DNA of 64,000 bases from the NCBI RefSeq assembly GCF_008704795.1, contig NZ_CP023690.1, positions 4,040,501 through 4,104,500 of the forward strand. The letters run 5' to 3'. Below are positions 51,629 to 59,944 of this stretch, piece by piece. Within the stretch, counting starts at the first letter, position 1. Each line of letters starts with the position of its first letter. The translations under genes were made by a program, and so were the position numbers. This DNA comes from Streptomyces spectabilis (GTDB lineage: Bacteria > Actinomycetota > Actinomycetes > Streptomycetales > Streptomycetaceae). The notes beneath the pieces are model-generated. The model saw only the letters and a program-made list of their open reading frames with translations. It had not been told where the DNA came from and searched no databases.

Positions 51629-53130
51629 AGCCGCAGCGCCCCGCCCACCGTGACGTGCTCGGCGCGCCGGGTGAACTCCCGGCGCAGCACGGCGAGCTTG
51701 ACGCCCTCCGTGGAACCCCGGTCACCGGCCGCGCCGCGCAGCGGGCCCGCCTCGGAGAGCACCCAGAGGCGGTCCACGCCCGCGAGCCTGCGGCGCAGTT
51801 CGGCGGGGTCGGCCTCGCGGCCGTAGAGCGTGCCGGACGCGGCCCCCGACGTCCGCAGGGCTACGTCCCGTACGCCGTGGAAGGCGTCGGGGTAGGTGAG
51901 CGGCACGCGGCGGGCGATGAGCGGCAGGTACAGGACCGGGTCGCCGGGGCGCAGTTCGCGGGCGGCGACGGCGGCGAGCGCCGCGTGGTCCTCGCCGCGC
52001 CCGGCGGCCCGGTCGCCCCGGTGCAGGGGGAACTGCCACCAGAAGACGCAGCCGACGGCGAGCGCCCCGGCGGCGGCCACCGCGCCGCGCCCGCGCCCCA
52101 CGGGGAGCGCCCGCACCACCCGGTCCGCGCCCGTCGCCACCAGCAACGGCCCGCCCGCGAGCGCGAACAGCACGTACCGCGCGTGGTACAGCGGCCACTG
52201 CTGCGAGACCGTGAGCAGTGCGGCGGGCGGCACGACGAGCAGCGGGAGCGCCACCGCCTGGAGACAGAGCCCGGCGCGGCGGCGCGTCCAGGGCCCGCAC
52301 AGGGCGAGCGCGGCGAGGGCGAGTTCGGCGGCGAGGACCGCGAGCGTGGGCCCGGTGAACTCCCGCAGGAGCCGCACCGCCGCCGTGCCGTCCGGCGGCC
52401 GCAGCCAGCCGACCTGCGCCGCCTGCCGGTGCGAGACGAGGGCGAGCGGCACGAGGGGCAGCGCGGCCAGCCCCGCCGCAGCCGCCCAGGCCCGCCACAC
52501 GCGGGGCGCCGCGCGGCCGAGCAGCAGGGTCACGGCGTGCGCGGCGAGCAGCAGCGCGGCGAGTTCGTGCAGCAGCGCGGTGGCGGCGGCCGCGGCGGCG
52601 TACGCGCACCACGGGCCCGGCCGCGCGGGCCGTTCGACGGCCCGGACGAGCAGCAGCGTGGCCAGGGCGGCCCCGGCGGCGACGAGCGCGTACGACCTGC
52701 CCTGCTGCGCGTACTGCCCGGCGAGCGGCGTCACCGCGTACAGGAGCCCCGCCCACAGGCCGACGCGCGGGCGCGTGAGGCGCGCCCCGACGGCGGCGAC
52801 GAGCCCGGCGGTGGCGGCCGCCGCGAGCACCGACGGCAGCCGGAGCGCGACCTCGCCCGCACCGGCAGGGAGCACGGTGTGCATGAGCAGGTAGTACAGG
52901 CCGTGCACGGCGTCCACGGTGCGCAGCAGCCGCCAGATCTCGGGCAGCGAGCGGCGCGCCACCTGGAGCGTGACGCCCTCGTCGCGCCAGACGTTGCCGC
53001 GCTCGACGCCCCACAGGCCGACGGCGAGCATGACGAGGGCGGGCACGAGGACGACGACCGCCCCTCGCACCTGCCCCGCCTGCCCTGCCTGCTGGAATCG
53101 CTTGGCCCACTTGACCCACTTGACCTGCAC
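51613..53130 (-). CDS. Membrane glycosyltransferase, GT39/ArnT-like (GT-C)
   Basis: About 505 residues from the GTG at 53130. A TTG at 53220 or a GTG at 53070 are alternatives; the TTG would leave no room for the divergent gene's promoter. After the first helix comes GNVWRDEGVTLQVARRSL, the ArnT/PMT-type loop with the catalytic Asp-Glu. About ten more helices and a C-terminal extracytoplasmic domain follow. It probably uses a polyprenyl-phosphate sugar to decorate a surface polymer outside the membrane. Divergent from the GT2 gene at 53238. Confidence 0.8.
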   Translation of the reverse strand: MQVKWVKWAKRFQQAGQAGQVRGAVVVLVPALVMLAVGLWGVERGNVWRDEGVTLQVARRSLPEIWRLLRTVDAVHGLYYLLMHTVLPAGAGEVALRLPSVLAAAATAGLVAAVGARLTRPRVGLWAGLLYAVTPLAGQYAQQGRSYALVAAGAALATLLLVRAVERPARPGPWCAYAAAAAATALLHELAALLLAAHAVTLLLGRAAPRVWRAWAAAAGLAALPLVPLALVSHRQAAQVGWLRPPDGTAAVRLLREFTGPTLAVLAAELALAALALCGPWTRRRAGLCLQAVALPLLVVPPAALLTVSQQWPLYHARYVLFALAGGPLLVATGADRVVRALPVGRGRGAVAAAGALAVGCVFWWQFPLHRGDRAAGRGEDHAALAAVAARELRPGDPVLYLPLIARRVPLTYPDAFHGVRDVALRTSGAASGTLYGREADPAELRRRLAGVDRLWVLSEAGPLRGAAGDRGSTEGVKLAVLRREFTRRAEHVTVGGALRLYVRR

Positions 53131-53224
53131 GAAGAAGAGCTTTGCTCGGATCTGCCCGGTATTAACCGCACATGCCGCAGACGACCCATCACGGGCCCTT
53201 AATCGGATAATTCCTGGCAACCTC

Positions 53225-53240
53225 TAACATTTCCCTTGTG
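53225..53240 (+). promoter_or_regulatory. Candidate -10 box of a leaderless transcript
   Basis: TAACAT (53225-53230) ends 7 nt before the GTG at 53238, and no Shine-Dalgarno sequence precedes that GTG. Transcription starting at the GTG would give a leaderless mRNA, which is common in Streptomyces. Confidence 0.3.
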
Positions 53241-54881
53241 GAACGGAATTCACCTCAGCCGCAGCCGTCGGCCCCGTGCGTCACCGTCGTCGTGATCGGC
53301 TACAACGACGCCCCGCACCTGGCGGACGCGGTGCGCTCCGCGCTCGCCCAGGGCCCCGCCGTCCGGGAGGTGATCGCCGTCGACGACTGCTCGACCGACG
53401 ACAGCCTCGCGGTCCTGCACGACCTCGCCGGGACCGAGCCGCTCCTGAAGGTCCTGCGCCGCCCGGCCAACAGCGGCGGCTGCGGCGCCCCGCGCAACGA
53501 CGGGATCGACGCCGCGACCGGGGACTACGTGATGTTCCTCGACAGCGACGACGTGCTGCCGCCGGGCGCGGCCGAGGCCCTGCTCACCGCCGCCGAGCGG
53601 CACGGCGCCGAGGTCGCGTCCGGCCTGTGCGTACGCCGCGAGCTGCCGTCCGGGCGCGAGGTGCCCTGGCAGCCCGAGCTGTACCGCAAGCCCGCGCTCG
53701 TCGCCCGGCCCGAGCTGCGCCCGCGCCTGGTCCACGACACGCTCTGCGTCAACAAGCTCTACCGCACGGACTTCCTGCGCGAGCACGCCGTCCGCTTCCC
53801 CGAAGGGCGCTTCCTCTACGAGGACTTCGTCTTCGGCGCCCGCGTCCTGGCCGCCGCGCCGCGCATCGCGCTCGTCCCCGACCCCGTCTACGTATGGCAC
53901 GTGCGGCGCTCCGCCGCCAAGCTGTCGATCTCCCTCGACCGGTCCGGGATCGCCAACTGGAAGGCCCGCGTCGGGGCCCACCGGCAGGCCGTGGACATCC
54001 TGCGCGCGTCCGGGGACAGCGGCGGCAAGGCGCTCGCGCGGGCCGCCCGCGCCAAGTTCCTCGACCACTCCCTGCGCATGTACACGCGCGAGCTGCCCGC
54101 GCGCGGCACGGCGTACCAGCGCGAATGGTGGGCGCTCACGCGCGCGTACCTGACGGAGTTCGACACCGCCGACCTGGAGGCCGCGCCCGCGCCCGGACGG
54201 GTCATCGCCCGGGTCCTGCTCGCCTCGCCGCGCCCCCGCGACCTGGCCCGGCTCCAGCAGGTGGCCGCGCGCCCGGCCCGGCTCGCCCCGCCGTACGCGC
54301 GCGCGGGCGACGCCACGCCCGTCTGGTCCGACGACCTGCCCCAGATCGCCCTCGACCACCTCCTCCACCGCCCGCTGCGGCTGCTCCCGCTCGCCGTCGA
54401 CGCCGAGCTGCGCCCGCGCGCGGGCACGCTGCGGCTGCGCCTGCACGAGCTGTACGGGCGGGTGGCACAGGCCGGCCCCGCCGTGGTCGACGTGGAGCTG
54501 GTGCCCCGGGACGGCGGCCGCCCGGGCCTGCGCCGCACGGCCGCGTTCGGGCCCGGCACACCGGACGGGACCTGGGACGCGGAGGTGCGGCTCGACCTCG
54601 GCGCGCTCGACACCGGCGTCTTCGACCTGCGGGTGCGCCTGCTCTTCGACGACGGCACGACCCGCGAGACCACGGCCCGCGCGCTTCCCGGGCCCGGCCT
54701 GCTGCGCCGCACGGTGGTGCCGGACGGGCGGCGCGGCGTCCTGCTCGTCCAGCCGTACGCGACCCAGGCCGGGAACCTGGCCGTGCGGCTCGCACCGGGC
54801 GCGCTCGGCGTCGCCGGGGTCGCGCGGCGACGGCTCGGGCGCCTGCTGCGCGCTCTGCGCCCGGGACGAAACGCCCACTGA
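53238..54881 (+). CDS. GT2 glycosyltransferase with C-terminal beta domain
   Basis: 547 residues, GTG start. GT-A domain about 10-230: VTVVVIGYNDAPHLADA, IAVDDCSTDDS, DxD FLDSDDV and FLYEDFVFGARV. A helical linker leads to a C-terminal region (about 370-520) with alternating strands (LRLRLHELYGRV, VVDVELVPRDG, WDAEVRLDLGALDTGVFDLRVRL), like the beta domains elsewhere in this locus, but with no TagF-type transferase domain. It probably adds a sugar to the wall polymer. galE lies 99 nt downstream and may supply the donor. Confidence 0.85.
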   Translation: MERNSPQPQPSAPCVTVVVIGYNDAPHLADAVRSALAQGPAVREVIAVDDCSTDDSLAVLHDLAGTEPLLKVLRRPANSGGCGAPRNDGIDAATGDYVMFLDSDDVLPPGAAEALLTAAERHGAEVASGLCVRRELPSGREVPWQPELYRKPALVARPELRPRLVHDTLCVNKLYRTDFLREHAVRFPEGRFLYEDFVFGARVLAAAPRIALVPDPVYVWHVRRSAAKLSISLDRSGIANWKARVGAHRQAVDILRASGDSGGKALARAARAKFLDHSLRMYTRELPARGTAYQREWWALTRAYLTEFDTADLEAAPAPGRVIARVLLASPRPRDLARLQQVAARPARLAPPYARAGDATPVWSDDLPQIALDHLLHRPLRLLPLAVDAELRPRAGTLRLRLHELYGRVAQAGPAVVDVELVPRDGGRPGLRRTAAFGPGTPDGTWDAEVRLDLGALDTGVFDLRVRLLFDDGTTRETTARALPGPGLLRRTVVPDGRRGVLLVQPYATQAGNLAVRLAPGALGVAGVARRRLGRLLRALRPGRNAH

Positions 54882-54980
54882 CATCCCCCTCACCCCGCCT
54901 CTGCGAGACTGCACCTTCCGGGACGACCCGCGACATACGACCGACGACACGACCGACGACACGACGGGACGAGCTGACCC

Positions 54981-55964
54981 ATGACCTGGCTGATCACCGG
55001 CGGCGCCGGCTACATCGGCGCGCACGTCGTACGCGCCATGACCGAGGCGGGCGAGCGGACGGTGGTCTACGACGACCTGTCCACCGGCATCGCCGCGCGC
55101 GTGCCCGCCGACGTGCCGCTCGTGACCGGCTCGACCCTGGACGCCGGGCCGCTCGCCCGCGCCCTGGAGGAGCACGCGGTCACCGGCGTCATCCACCTCG
55201 CGGCGAAGAAGCAGGTCGGCGAGTCCGTGGAGCAGCCCCTGCGCTACTACCGCGAGAACGTGGAAGGCCTCCGGGTCCTCCTGGAGACCATGACGGACGC
55301 GGGCGTCCCGGCCTTCGTCCTGTCGTCGTCCGCCGCCGTGTACGGCATGCCCGACGTGGACCTCGTCACCGAGGACACCCCCTGCCTGCCGATGAGCCCG
55401 TACGGCGAGACGAAGCTCGCGGGCGAGTGGCTGGCCCGCGCGACGGGCCGCGCCACCGGTCTGCGCACGGCCTGCCTGCGCTACTTCAACGTGGCGGGCG
55501 CGGCCTCCCCCGACCTGGCCGACACCGGCGTCTTCAACATCGTCCCGATGGTCTTCGAGAAGCTCACGCACGGCGAGGCCCCGCGGATCTTCGGCGCCGA
55601 CTACCCCACGCCCGACGGCACCTGCGTGCGCGACTACATCCACATCAGCGACGTCGCAGAGGCCCATGTCGCCGCCGCCCGGCGCCTCACCGAGGTGCCC
55701 GCGGGCACCGATCTGACGCTCAACATCGGCCGGGGCGAGGGTGTCTCGGTGCGCGAGATGGTCGACCTCATCGCCGACGTCACCGGGTACGCCGTTCCGC
55801 CCGAGGTCACCGAGCGCCGCGCGGGCGACCCGGCGCGCGTCGTCGCCGCCGCCGACCGCATGGCGGCCGAACTCGGCTGGTCCGCCAAGCGGGACGTGCG
55901 CGAGATGGTCGAGTCGGCGTGGGCGGGCTGGCTGCGCCTGCACCCCGAGGCGGAGCGCGCGTAA
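54981..55964 (+). CDS. galE: UDP-glucose 4-epimerase
   Basis: 327 residues, ATG at 54981. Extended SDR fold: NAD-binding GGAGYIG (7-13), the SSSAAVYG strand (116-122) with catalytic Ser, Tyr141 and Lys145 in YGETK, and DYIHISDVAEAH. It interconverts UDP-glucose and UDP-galactose (or the N-acetyl forms) in the cytoplasm. Between wall-polymer transferases it most likely supplies UDP-galactose or UDP-GalNAc for that polymer. Confidence 0.93.
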   Translation: MTWLITGGAGYIGAHVVRAMTEAGERTVVYDDLSTGIAARVPADVPLVTGSTLDAGPLARALEEHAVTGVIHLAAKKQVGESVEQPLRYYRENVEGLRVLLETMTDAGVPAFVLSSSAAVYGMPDVDLVTEDTPCLPMSPYGETKLAGEWLARATGRATGLRTACLRYFNVAGAASPDLADTGVFNIVPMVFEKLTHGEAPRIFGADYPTPDGTCVRDYIHISDVAEAHVAAARRLTEVPAGTDLTLNIGRGEGVSVREMVDLIADVTGYAVPPEVTERRAGDPARVVAAADRMAAELGWSAKRDVREMVESAWAGWLRLHPEAERA

Positions 55965-56023
55965 GCGCCCCACCGGACGCGTAGGCGCCCCGCGGCGCCC
56001 GCGCGGGCACGCACCAAAGGGTG

Positions 56024-56048
56024 AGTACCGCACCGAATAGTCGGTACT
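56024..56048. promoter_or_regulatory. Inverted repeat, candidate operator upstream of the imine-reductase-like gene
   Basis: AGTACCG (56024-56030) and CGGTACT (56042-56048) with an 11-nt spacer, 76 nt before the ATG at 56124. Size and spacing fit a dimeric HxlR, MarR or TetR regulator. No such gene is adjacent. Confidence 0.45.
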
Positions 56049-56123
56049 TGAGGAATGCGGCGGCTGAATCCAGGCTGGGGTGAGCGATCAACACCCCCTC
56101 CCCGCCCCAGCATTGGAGCCCCC

Positions 56124-57038
56124 ATGCCCACGCCTGCCCGCACGCCCGTGACCGTCGTCGGACTCGGGGCCATGGGCGCCGCACTCGCCTCGGCGTACCT
56201 CGCGGCCGGGCACCCCACCACCGTCTGGAACCGCAGCCCCGAGAAGGCCGCGCCCCTCGTCGAGCGGGGCGCGAGGCACGCCCCGGACATCCGCGCGGCC
56301 GTCGCCGCGAGCCCGCTGACCCTCGCCTGTCTGACGACGTACGACGCGACCCTCGCCGCCCTGGAGCCGGCCGCCGCCGAGCTCGCCGGACGCGCCCTCG
56401 TCACCCTCAACTCCGGTAGTCCGTCCGGCGCCCGCGCCATGGCCTCCTGGGCCACCGGGCACGGCGCCCGCTTCCTCGACGGCGCGGTCAAGAACGTGCC
56501 GACGGCCGTCGGCGAGCCCGAAACGCTGCTGTACTACGGCGGCGACCGGACCGTGTTCGACGAGTACGGGACGACGCTGCGGGTCCTGGGCGGCGACACC
56601 CAGTTCCTCGGCCCGGAGCCGGACCTCGCCGCCCTGTACGAGCAGGCCGTGGGCGGCACCCTGCTGCCCGCCCTGCTCGGCTTCTACCAGGGCGCGGCCC
56701 TGGTCACCGCGCGCGGCCTGAAGGCCGAGACGCTGGTGCCGCACACGAGGAAGTGGCTGGAGATGATCATCTCCGTGCTGCCGCTGCACGCCGCGGAGAT
56801 CGACCGCGGCGACTACGCCGACCCGCTCTCCTCCATCGAGATCTTCCACGCGGGCATCCCGTACGACCAGGAGCTGGGCACCGAGAACGGCCTCGACGTG
56901 CGCTGGCACGAGCCGATGCACGACCTGCTGCGCCGGGCGATGGCCGAGGGCCGCGGCGACCAGAGCATCGCGGCCCTGGTGGAGCTGTTGCGCAACCCCG
57001 CCGGGACGGCGGGGGGATCCGGCCCGTCCGGCGGGTGA
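56124..57038 (+). CDS. NAD(P)-dependent oxidoreductase, imine-reductase-like
   Basis: 304 residues from the ATG at 56124. Rossmann motif VVGLGAMGAALASAYLAAGH (11-30), followed by the imine-reductase sequence TVWNRSPEKA, where the Asn-Arg-Ser binds NADPH phosphate. The C-terminal helical part (QAVGGTLLPALLGFYQGAALV...) forms the domain-swapped dimer of 6-phosphogluconate-dehydrogenase-like enzymes. Streptomyces have many such genes; natural substrates are mostly unknown. It appears unrelated to the wall-polymer genes around it. Convergent with the response regulator, 3 bp apart. Confidence 0.87.
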   Translation: MPTPARTPVTVVGLGAMGAALASAYLAAGHPTTVWNRSPEKAAPLVERGARHAPDIRAAVAASPLTLACLTTYDATLAALEPAAAELAGRALVTLNSGSPSGARAMASWATGHGARFLDGAVKNVPTAVGEPETLLYYGGDRTVFDEYGTTLRVLGGDTQFLGPEPDLAALYEQAVGGTLLPALLGFYQGAALVTARGLKAETLVPHTRKWLEMIISVLPLHAAEIDRGDYADPLSSIEIFHAGIPYDQELGTENGLDVRWHEPMHDLLRRAMAEGRGDQSIAALVELLRNPAGTAGGSGPSGG

Positions 57039-57041
57039 GCG

Positions 57042-57686
57042 TCAGCCCCGGTCCAGATAAGCCAGGACCGCGAGCACCCGACGGTGCCCCGAGTCCGTCG
57101 GGGGGAGGCCGAGCTTCAGGAAGACGTTGCCGATGTGTTTGCTGACGGCCCGGTCGGTGACCGCGAGCGCGGCGGCGATGGACGCGTTGTCCCGCCCCTC
57201 GGCCATGAGGTGGAGCACCTCCCGCTCCCGGGGGGTGAGGGAGTCGAGGGGATCGTCACGGCGGCGCGTGAGGAGCTCCGTGACGACTTCGGGGTCGAGC
57301 GCGGTGCCGCCCCCGGCCACCCGCTCCAGCGCGTCGAGGAACTCGTCGACCCGCCCGATCCGGTCCTTGAGGAGGTAGCCGACCCCGCCCGCGCCCCCGC
57401 CGAGCAGCTCCGCCGCGTACGTCTCCTCGACGTACTGGGAGAGGACGAGCACCGGCAGGCCCGGCAGCTCGCGGCGCGCGGCGAGGGCGGCGCGCAGCCC
57501 CTCGTCGCGGAAGCCGGGCGGCATGCGGACGTCCAGGACGGCGACGTCGGGCCGGTGTTCGAGGAGCGCGGGCAGGATCTCGGGCCCGGTGGCCGCGACG
57601 GCGGCGACCTCGTGCCCGGACGTCGAGAGCAGCAGCACGAGGCCCTCCCGCAACAGGGCGTTGTCCTCGGCGATCACCACACGCAC
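57042..57686 (-). CDS. Response regulator, NarL/LuxR family
   Basis: 214 residues, GTG start at 57686. Receiver domain with acidic pair Glu7-Asp8, phospho-acceptor Asp52 (AVLDVRMPP) and Lys107 (GYLLKDR). LuxR-type helix-turn-helix about 147-205 (LTPREREVLHLMAEGRDNASIA, RAVSKHIGNVFLKLGL). All signalling residues are intact, unlike the regulator at 37 kb. It overlaps the histidine kinase gene by 13 nt, so the two form one two-component system. Targets unknown. Confidence 0.94.
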   Translation of the reverse strand: MRVVIAEDNALLREGLVLLLSTSGHEVAAVAATGPEILPALLEHRPDVAVLDVRMPPGFRDEGLRAALAARRELPGLPVLVLSQYVEETYAAELLGGGAGGVGYLLKDRIGRVDEFLDALERVAGGGTALDPEVVTELLTRRRDDPLDSLTPREREVLHLMAEGRDNASIAAALAVTDRAVSKHIGNVFLKLGLPPTDSGHRRVLAVLAYLDRG

Positions 57687-58870
57687 GGCAGCTCCACTTC
57701 GACGGCGGTCGGCCCCCCGGCGGGGCTGTTCACCTCCATGATCCCGTCGAGCGCGGCGACCCGTCGCCGCATGCCGAGCAGTCCGCTGCCGGCGCCCGCC
57801 CCGTCGGCGCCCCCGCGCCCCTCGTCACGCACGACGATCCACAGGCCCGTGCGCCGCCGCGCCAGGTCCACCGAGGCACGCTCGGCACCGCTGTGCTTGG
57901 CCGCGTTGGTGAGCGCCTCGGCGACCACGAAGTACGCGGCGGCCTCGACGGCCGCCGGGGCCCGGGGTCCTGCCTCGACGCCGTCGTCCCGCACCGTCAC
58001 GTCGAGCCCGCTGCCCGCGGCGAGCGCGCGCACGGCGCCGACCAGGCCCCGGTCGGTGAGGATCGGCGGGTGGATGCCGCGGACCACGTGCCGCAGTTCG
58101 GTGAGCGCCTCCTCAGCCTGGAGCTGCGCGTCGTCGAGGAGCTTGCGGGCGGCGTCGGGGTCCTTGTCGTAGGCGCGCTTCGCGAGGCCGACCCGCATGG
58201 AGAGGGAGACCAGGCGCGCCTGCGCACCGTCGTGCAGGTCCCGCTCGATGCGCCGCAGTTCGGCGCCGTGCGCGGCCACGGCGTCCGCGCGCGTGGCGGT
58301 CAGCTCCTCGACGCGCTCGGCGAGTTCGGCGGCGCGCAGCGCCTGCGGCGCGGGCATGAGCAGCGTCCGCGACCAGGCCGCGTCGAGCGCGGCGAGCCGC
58401 CCGATGAGCGGCAGTACGACGGCCTTGCGGCGCAGCAGGCCGCACCACACGCCGTCCACGAAGGCCCCGAAGACCCACAGCACGAGCATGGCGTAGAGGA
58501 GCACGAGCCCGTACGCGAAGTGCGCGACGAGCCAGCGCAGATCGCGCCAGGTGCCGGGGTCCCGGAGCGCGGCGCGCACGCGCGCGGTGAGCGTGCCGGT
58601 CAGGGGTGTGTACGCCTCGGGGATCTCGACGCCGGACCAGCGCGCGACCTGCCGCCGCTTGAACCGGGCCATCCGCCGCAGCAGCAGCACCGTCTCGGGC
58701 AGCACGCCGAGGCCGACGACGATGAGGCAGGCGACGGCCGTGAACAGCAGCACGCCGACGAACAGATAGGAGACGAGGGCGAGTCCGGCCCCCGTCAGCA
58801 GCTGCATGGAGGCGCGGTCGGCGCGCTCCAGCGTCTCTCGCATGGGCAACAGGTTACGAGTGGCGCTCAC
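57674..58870 (-). CDS. Sensor histidine kinase (HisKA_3 type)
   Basis: 398 residues from the GTG at 58870, which overlaps the small membrane protein gene by 17 nt; an ATG at 58843 is possible. Two pairs of membrane helices (about 25-60 and 115-140) flank a short loop, so it senses within or near the membrane. Dimerisation/phospho-acceptor IERDLHDGAQARLVSLSMRVG with His213, N-box EALTNAAKHS (Asn322), and ATP-lid glycines GSGLLGMRRRV. It phosphorylates the response regulator encoded downstream. The stimulus is unknown. Confidence 0.93.
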   Translation of the reverse strand: MSATRNLLPMRETLERADRASMQLLTGAGLALVSYLFVGVLLFTAVACLIVVGLGVLPETVLLLRRMARFKRRQVARWSGVEIPEAYTPLTGTLTARVRAALRDPGTWRDLRWLVAHFAYGLVLLYAMLVLWVFGAFVDGVWCGLLRRKAVVLPLIGRLAALDAAWSRTLLMPAPQALRAAELAERVEELTATRADAVAAHGAELRRIERDLHDGAQARLVSLSMRVGLAKRAYDKDPDAARKLLDDAQLQAEEALTELRHVVRGIHPPILTDRGLVGAVRALAAGSGLDVTVRDDGVEAGPRAPAAVEAAAYFVVAEALTNAAKHSGAERASVDLARRRTGLWIVVRDEGRGGADGAGAGSGLLGMRRRVAALDGIMEVNSPAGGPTAVEVELPCVW

Positions 58871-59018
58871 GGGCCAGGACCAGGCCGGTGATCGAGACGA
58901 CGACGGCGATCCCGGTGATGACGCTGACGACGGTCTGGTGCACGCCGTCGAAGACGAGGCTGCTGACCGCGTTGACGAGCACGCCGAGGGCGAGCACGAG
59001 CCAGAGGAGGGACTTCAT
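58854..59018 (-). CDS. Small two-helix membrane protein upstream of the sensor kinase
   Basis: 54 residues, ATG at 59018, TAA at 58854. It starts MKSLLWLVLALGVLVNAVSS and has a second helix VVSVITGIAVVVSITGLVL, ending LARERHS. GGCCTCGCC precedes the ATG, so ribosome binding looks weak. It overlaps the start of the histidine kinase gene, which suggests a single transcript and perhaps a modulator of the sensor. The family is typical of small hydrophobic proteins beside Streptomyces LuxR-type two-component systems. Confidence 0.72.
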   Translation of the reverse strand: MKSLLWLVLALGVLVNAVSSLVFDGVHQTVVSVITGIAVVVSITGLVLARERHS

Positions 59019-59119
59019 GGCGAGGCCTTTCGGGGCGTCCGCTGGTCGCGGAGGGCTTCCGTACGTGCTCGACTCTGCCGGTCCTCGCGGGTGCGCGGCC
59101 AGGGAGGACGCTCCCGGAT

Positions 59120-59145
59120 CCGGGGTGCAGCCCGCTACACCCCGG
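59120..59145 (-). terminator. Terminator downstream of the TetR gene
   Basis: 11-bp arms (59120-59130 and 59135-59145, one mismatch) with a 4-nt loop, 17 nt past the TetR stop. Confidence 0.6.
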
Positions 59146-59161
59146 GGTGGCCGCGCGGCCG

Positions 59162-59794
59162 CTACAGCGCCTTGAGGGCCGCCGCCGTCGCCCCCGTCAG
59201 GCGCTCCACATAGCCCTTGGGCAGCGCGCCGCGGACCACCACCGCGCGCCAGTACAGCGGGCCCGACATCAGGTCGAGGGCCAGTTCCCCGTCCAGGTCC
59301 GCGCGGAGTTCGCCGCGCGCGGCGGCCTGGGCGACGATGCCGCTCGCGACGCCGTGCTGGCCCTCGCGGAGCGCCTTCTGCAGGGCCGCCTCGATGTCGG
59401 GGTTGCGGGCCGCCTCGGCCATCAGGTCGGGGATGACCTGGGAGGCGACGGGGTGGCGCAGGGCGCGCGACGTCACCTCGTACAGCAGCCGCAGATCGCC
59501 CTCCAGGGAGCCGGTGTCGGGCGTGGGCAGGCCCTGGACCGCGATCGCGGAGACCAGGTCCAGGACGAGGTGCAGCTTGGAGCGCCAGCGGCGGTAGACG
59601 GCGGTCTTGCCGACGCCCGCGCGGCGCGCGATGCCCTCGATCGACATGCGGGCGTACCCGACGGCCGCGAGTTCCTCGAAGACGGCGGCCCGGATGGCCT
59701 CGGTCACATCCTCGCGGAGCACGGCGGCCCCGGCCGGTGCCCTGCGGCCCTGCTCACCCGGCTGCTTGTCGCTCGTCCTGTCGCGCGTCGTCAT
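59162..59794 (-). CDS. TetR-family transcriptional regulator
   Basis: 210 residues from the ATG at 59794. Helix-turn-helix about 30-76: YARMSIEGIARRAGVGKTAVYRRWRSK, which is the TetR signature. The C-terminal ligand-binding domain resembles the TetR_C_16-like group (ASQVIPDLMAEAARNPDIE). It is divergent from the wall-polymer exporter genes and may control them through the repeats at 59810-59887. Confidence 0.92.
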   Translation of the reverse strand: MTTRDRTSDKQPGEQGRRAPAGAAVLREDVTEAIRAAVFEELAAVGYARMSIEGIARRAGVGKTAVYRRWRSKLHLVLDLVSAIAVQGLPTPDTGSLEGDLRLLYEVTSRALRHPVASQVIPDLMAEAARNPDIEAALQKALREGQHGVASGIVAQAAARGELRADLDGELALDLMSGPLYWRAVVVRGALPKGYVERLTGATAAALKAL

Positions 59795-59809
59795 GGGGAC
59801 AGCATAGAA

Positions 59810-59887
59810 CGTGACGACGATACGGTTGCGTCCCGACGTCGGCACGCCCTACTGTCGACGTGACGACGATACGGACCCGTCCCGACG
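59810..59887. promoter_or_regulatory. Direct repeats around a candidate promoter of the exporter operon
   Basis: Two copies of CGTGACGACGATACGG followed by 3 nt and CGTCCCGACG, at 59810-59838 and 59859-59887. They flank TTGCGT (59826-59831), 18 nt, TACTGT (59850-59855), a plausible rightward promoter. Likely binding sites of the divergent TetR protein. Confidence 0.55.
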
Positions 59888-59944
59888 CGTACGGGTTCCG
59901 CGTGTCGTCCGCCGTCCCCGCGCCCCCGAGCGAAAGCAGCGGAC

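Noticed and set aside
53131..53220. Longer N-terminus for the GT39-like protein from the TTG at 53220
   Set aside because: It would leave only 17 bp to the divergent GTG at 53238, and the extra residues have no signal or membrane character.
57042..57686. Suspected that this response regulator is also degenerate like the one at 37 kb
   Set aside because: Glu7-Asp8, Asp52 and Lys107 are all present and the frame is intact.
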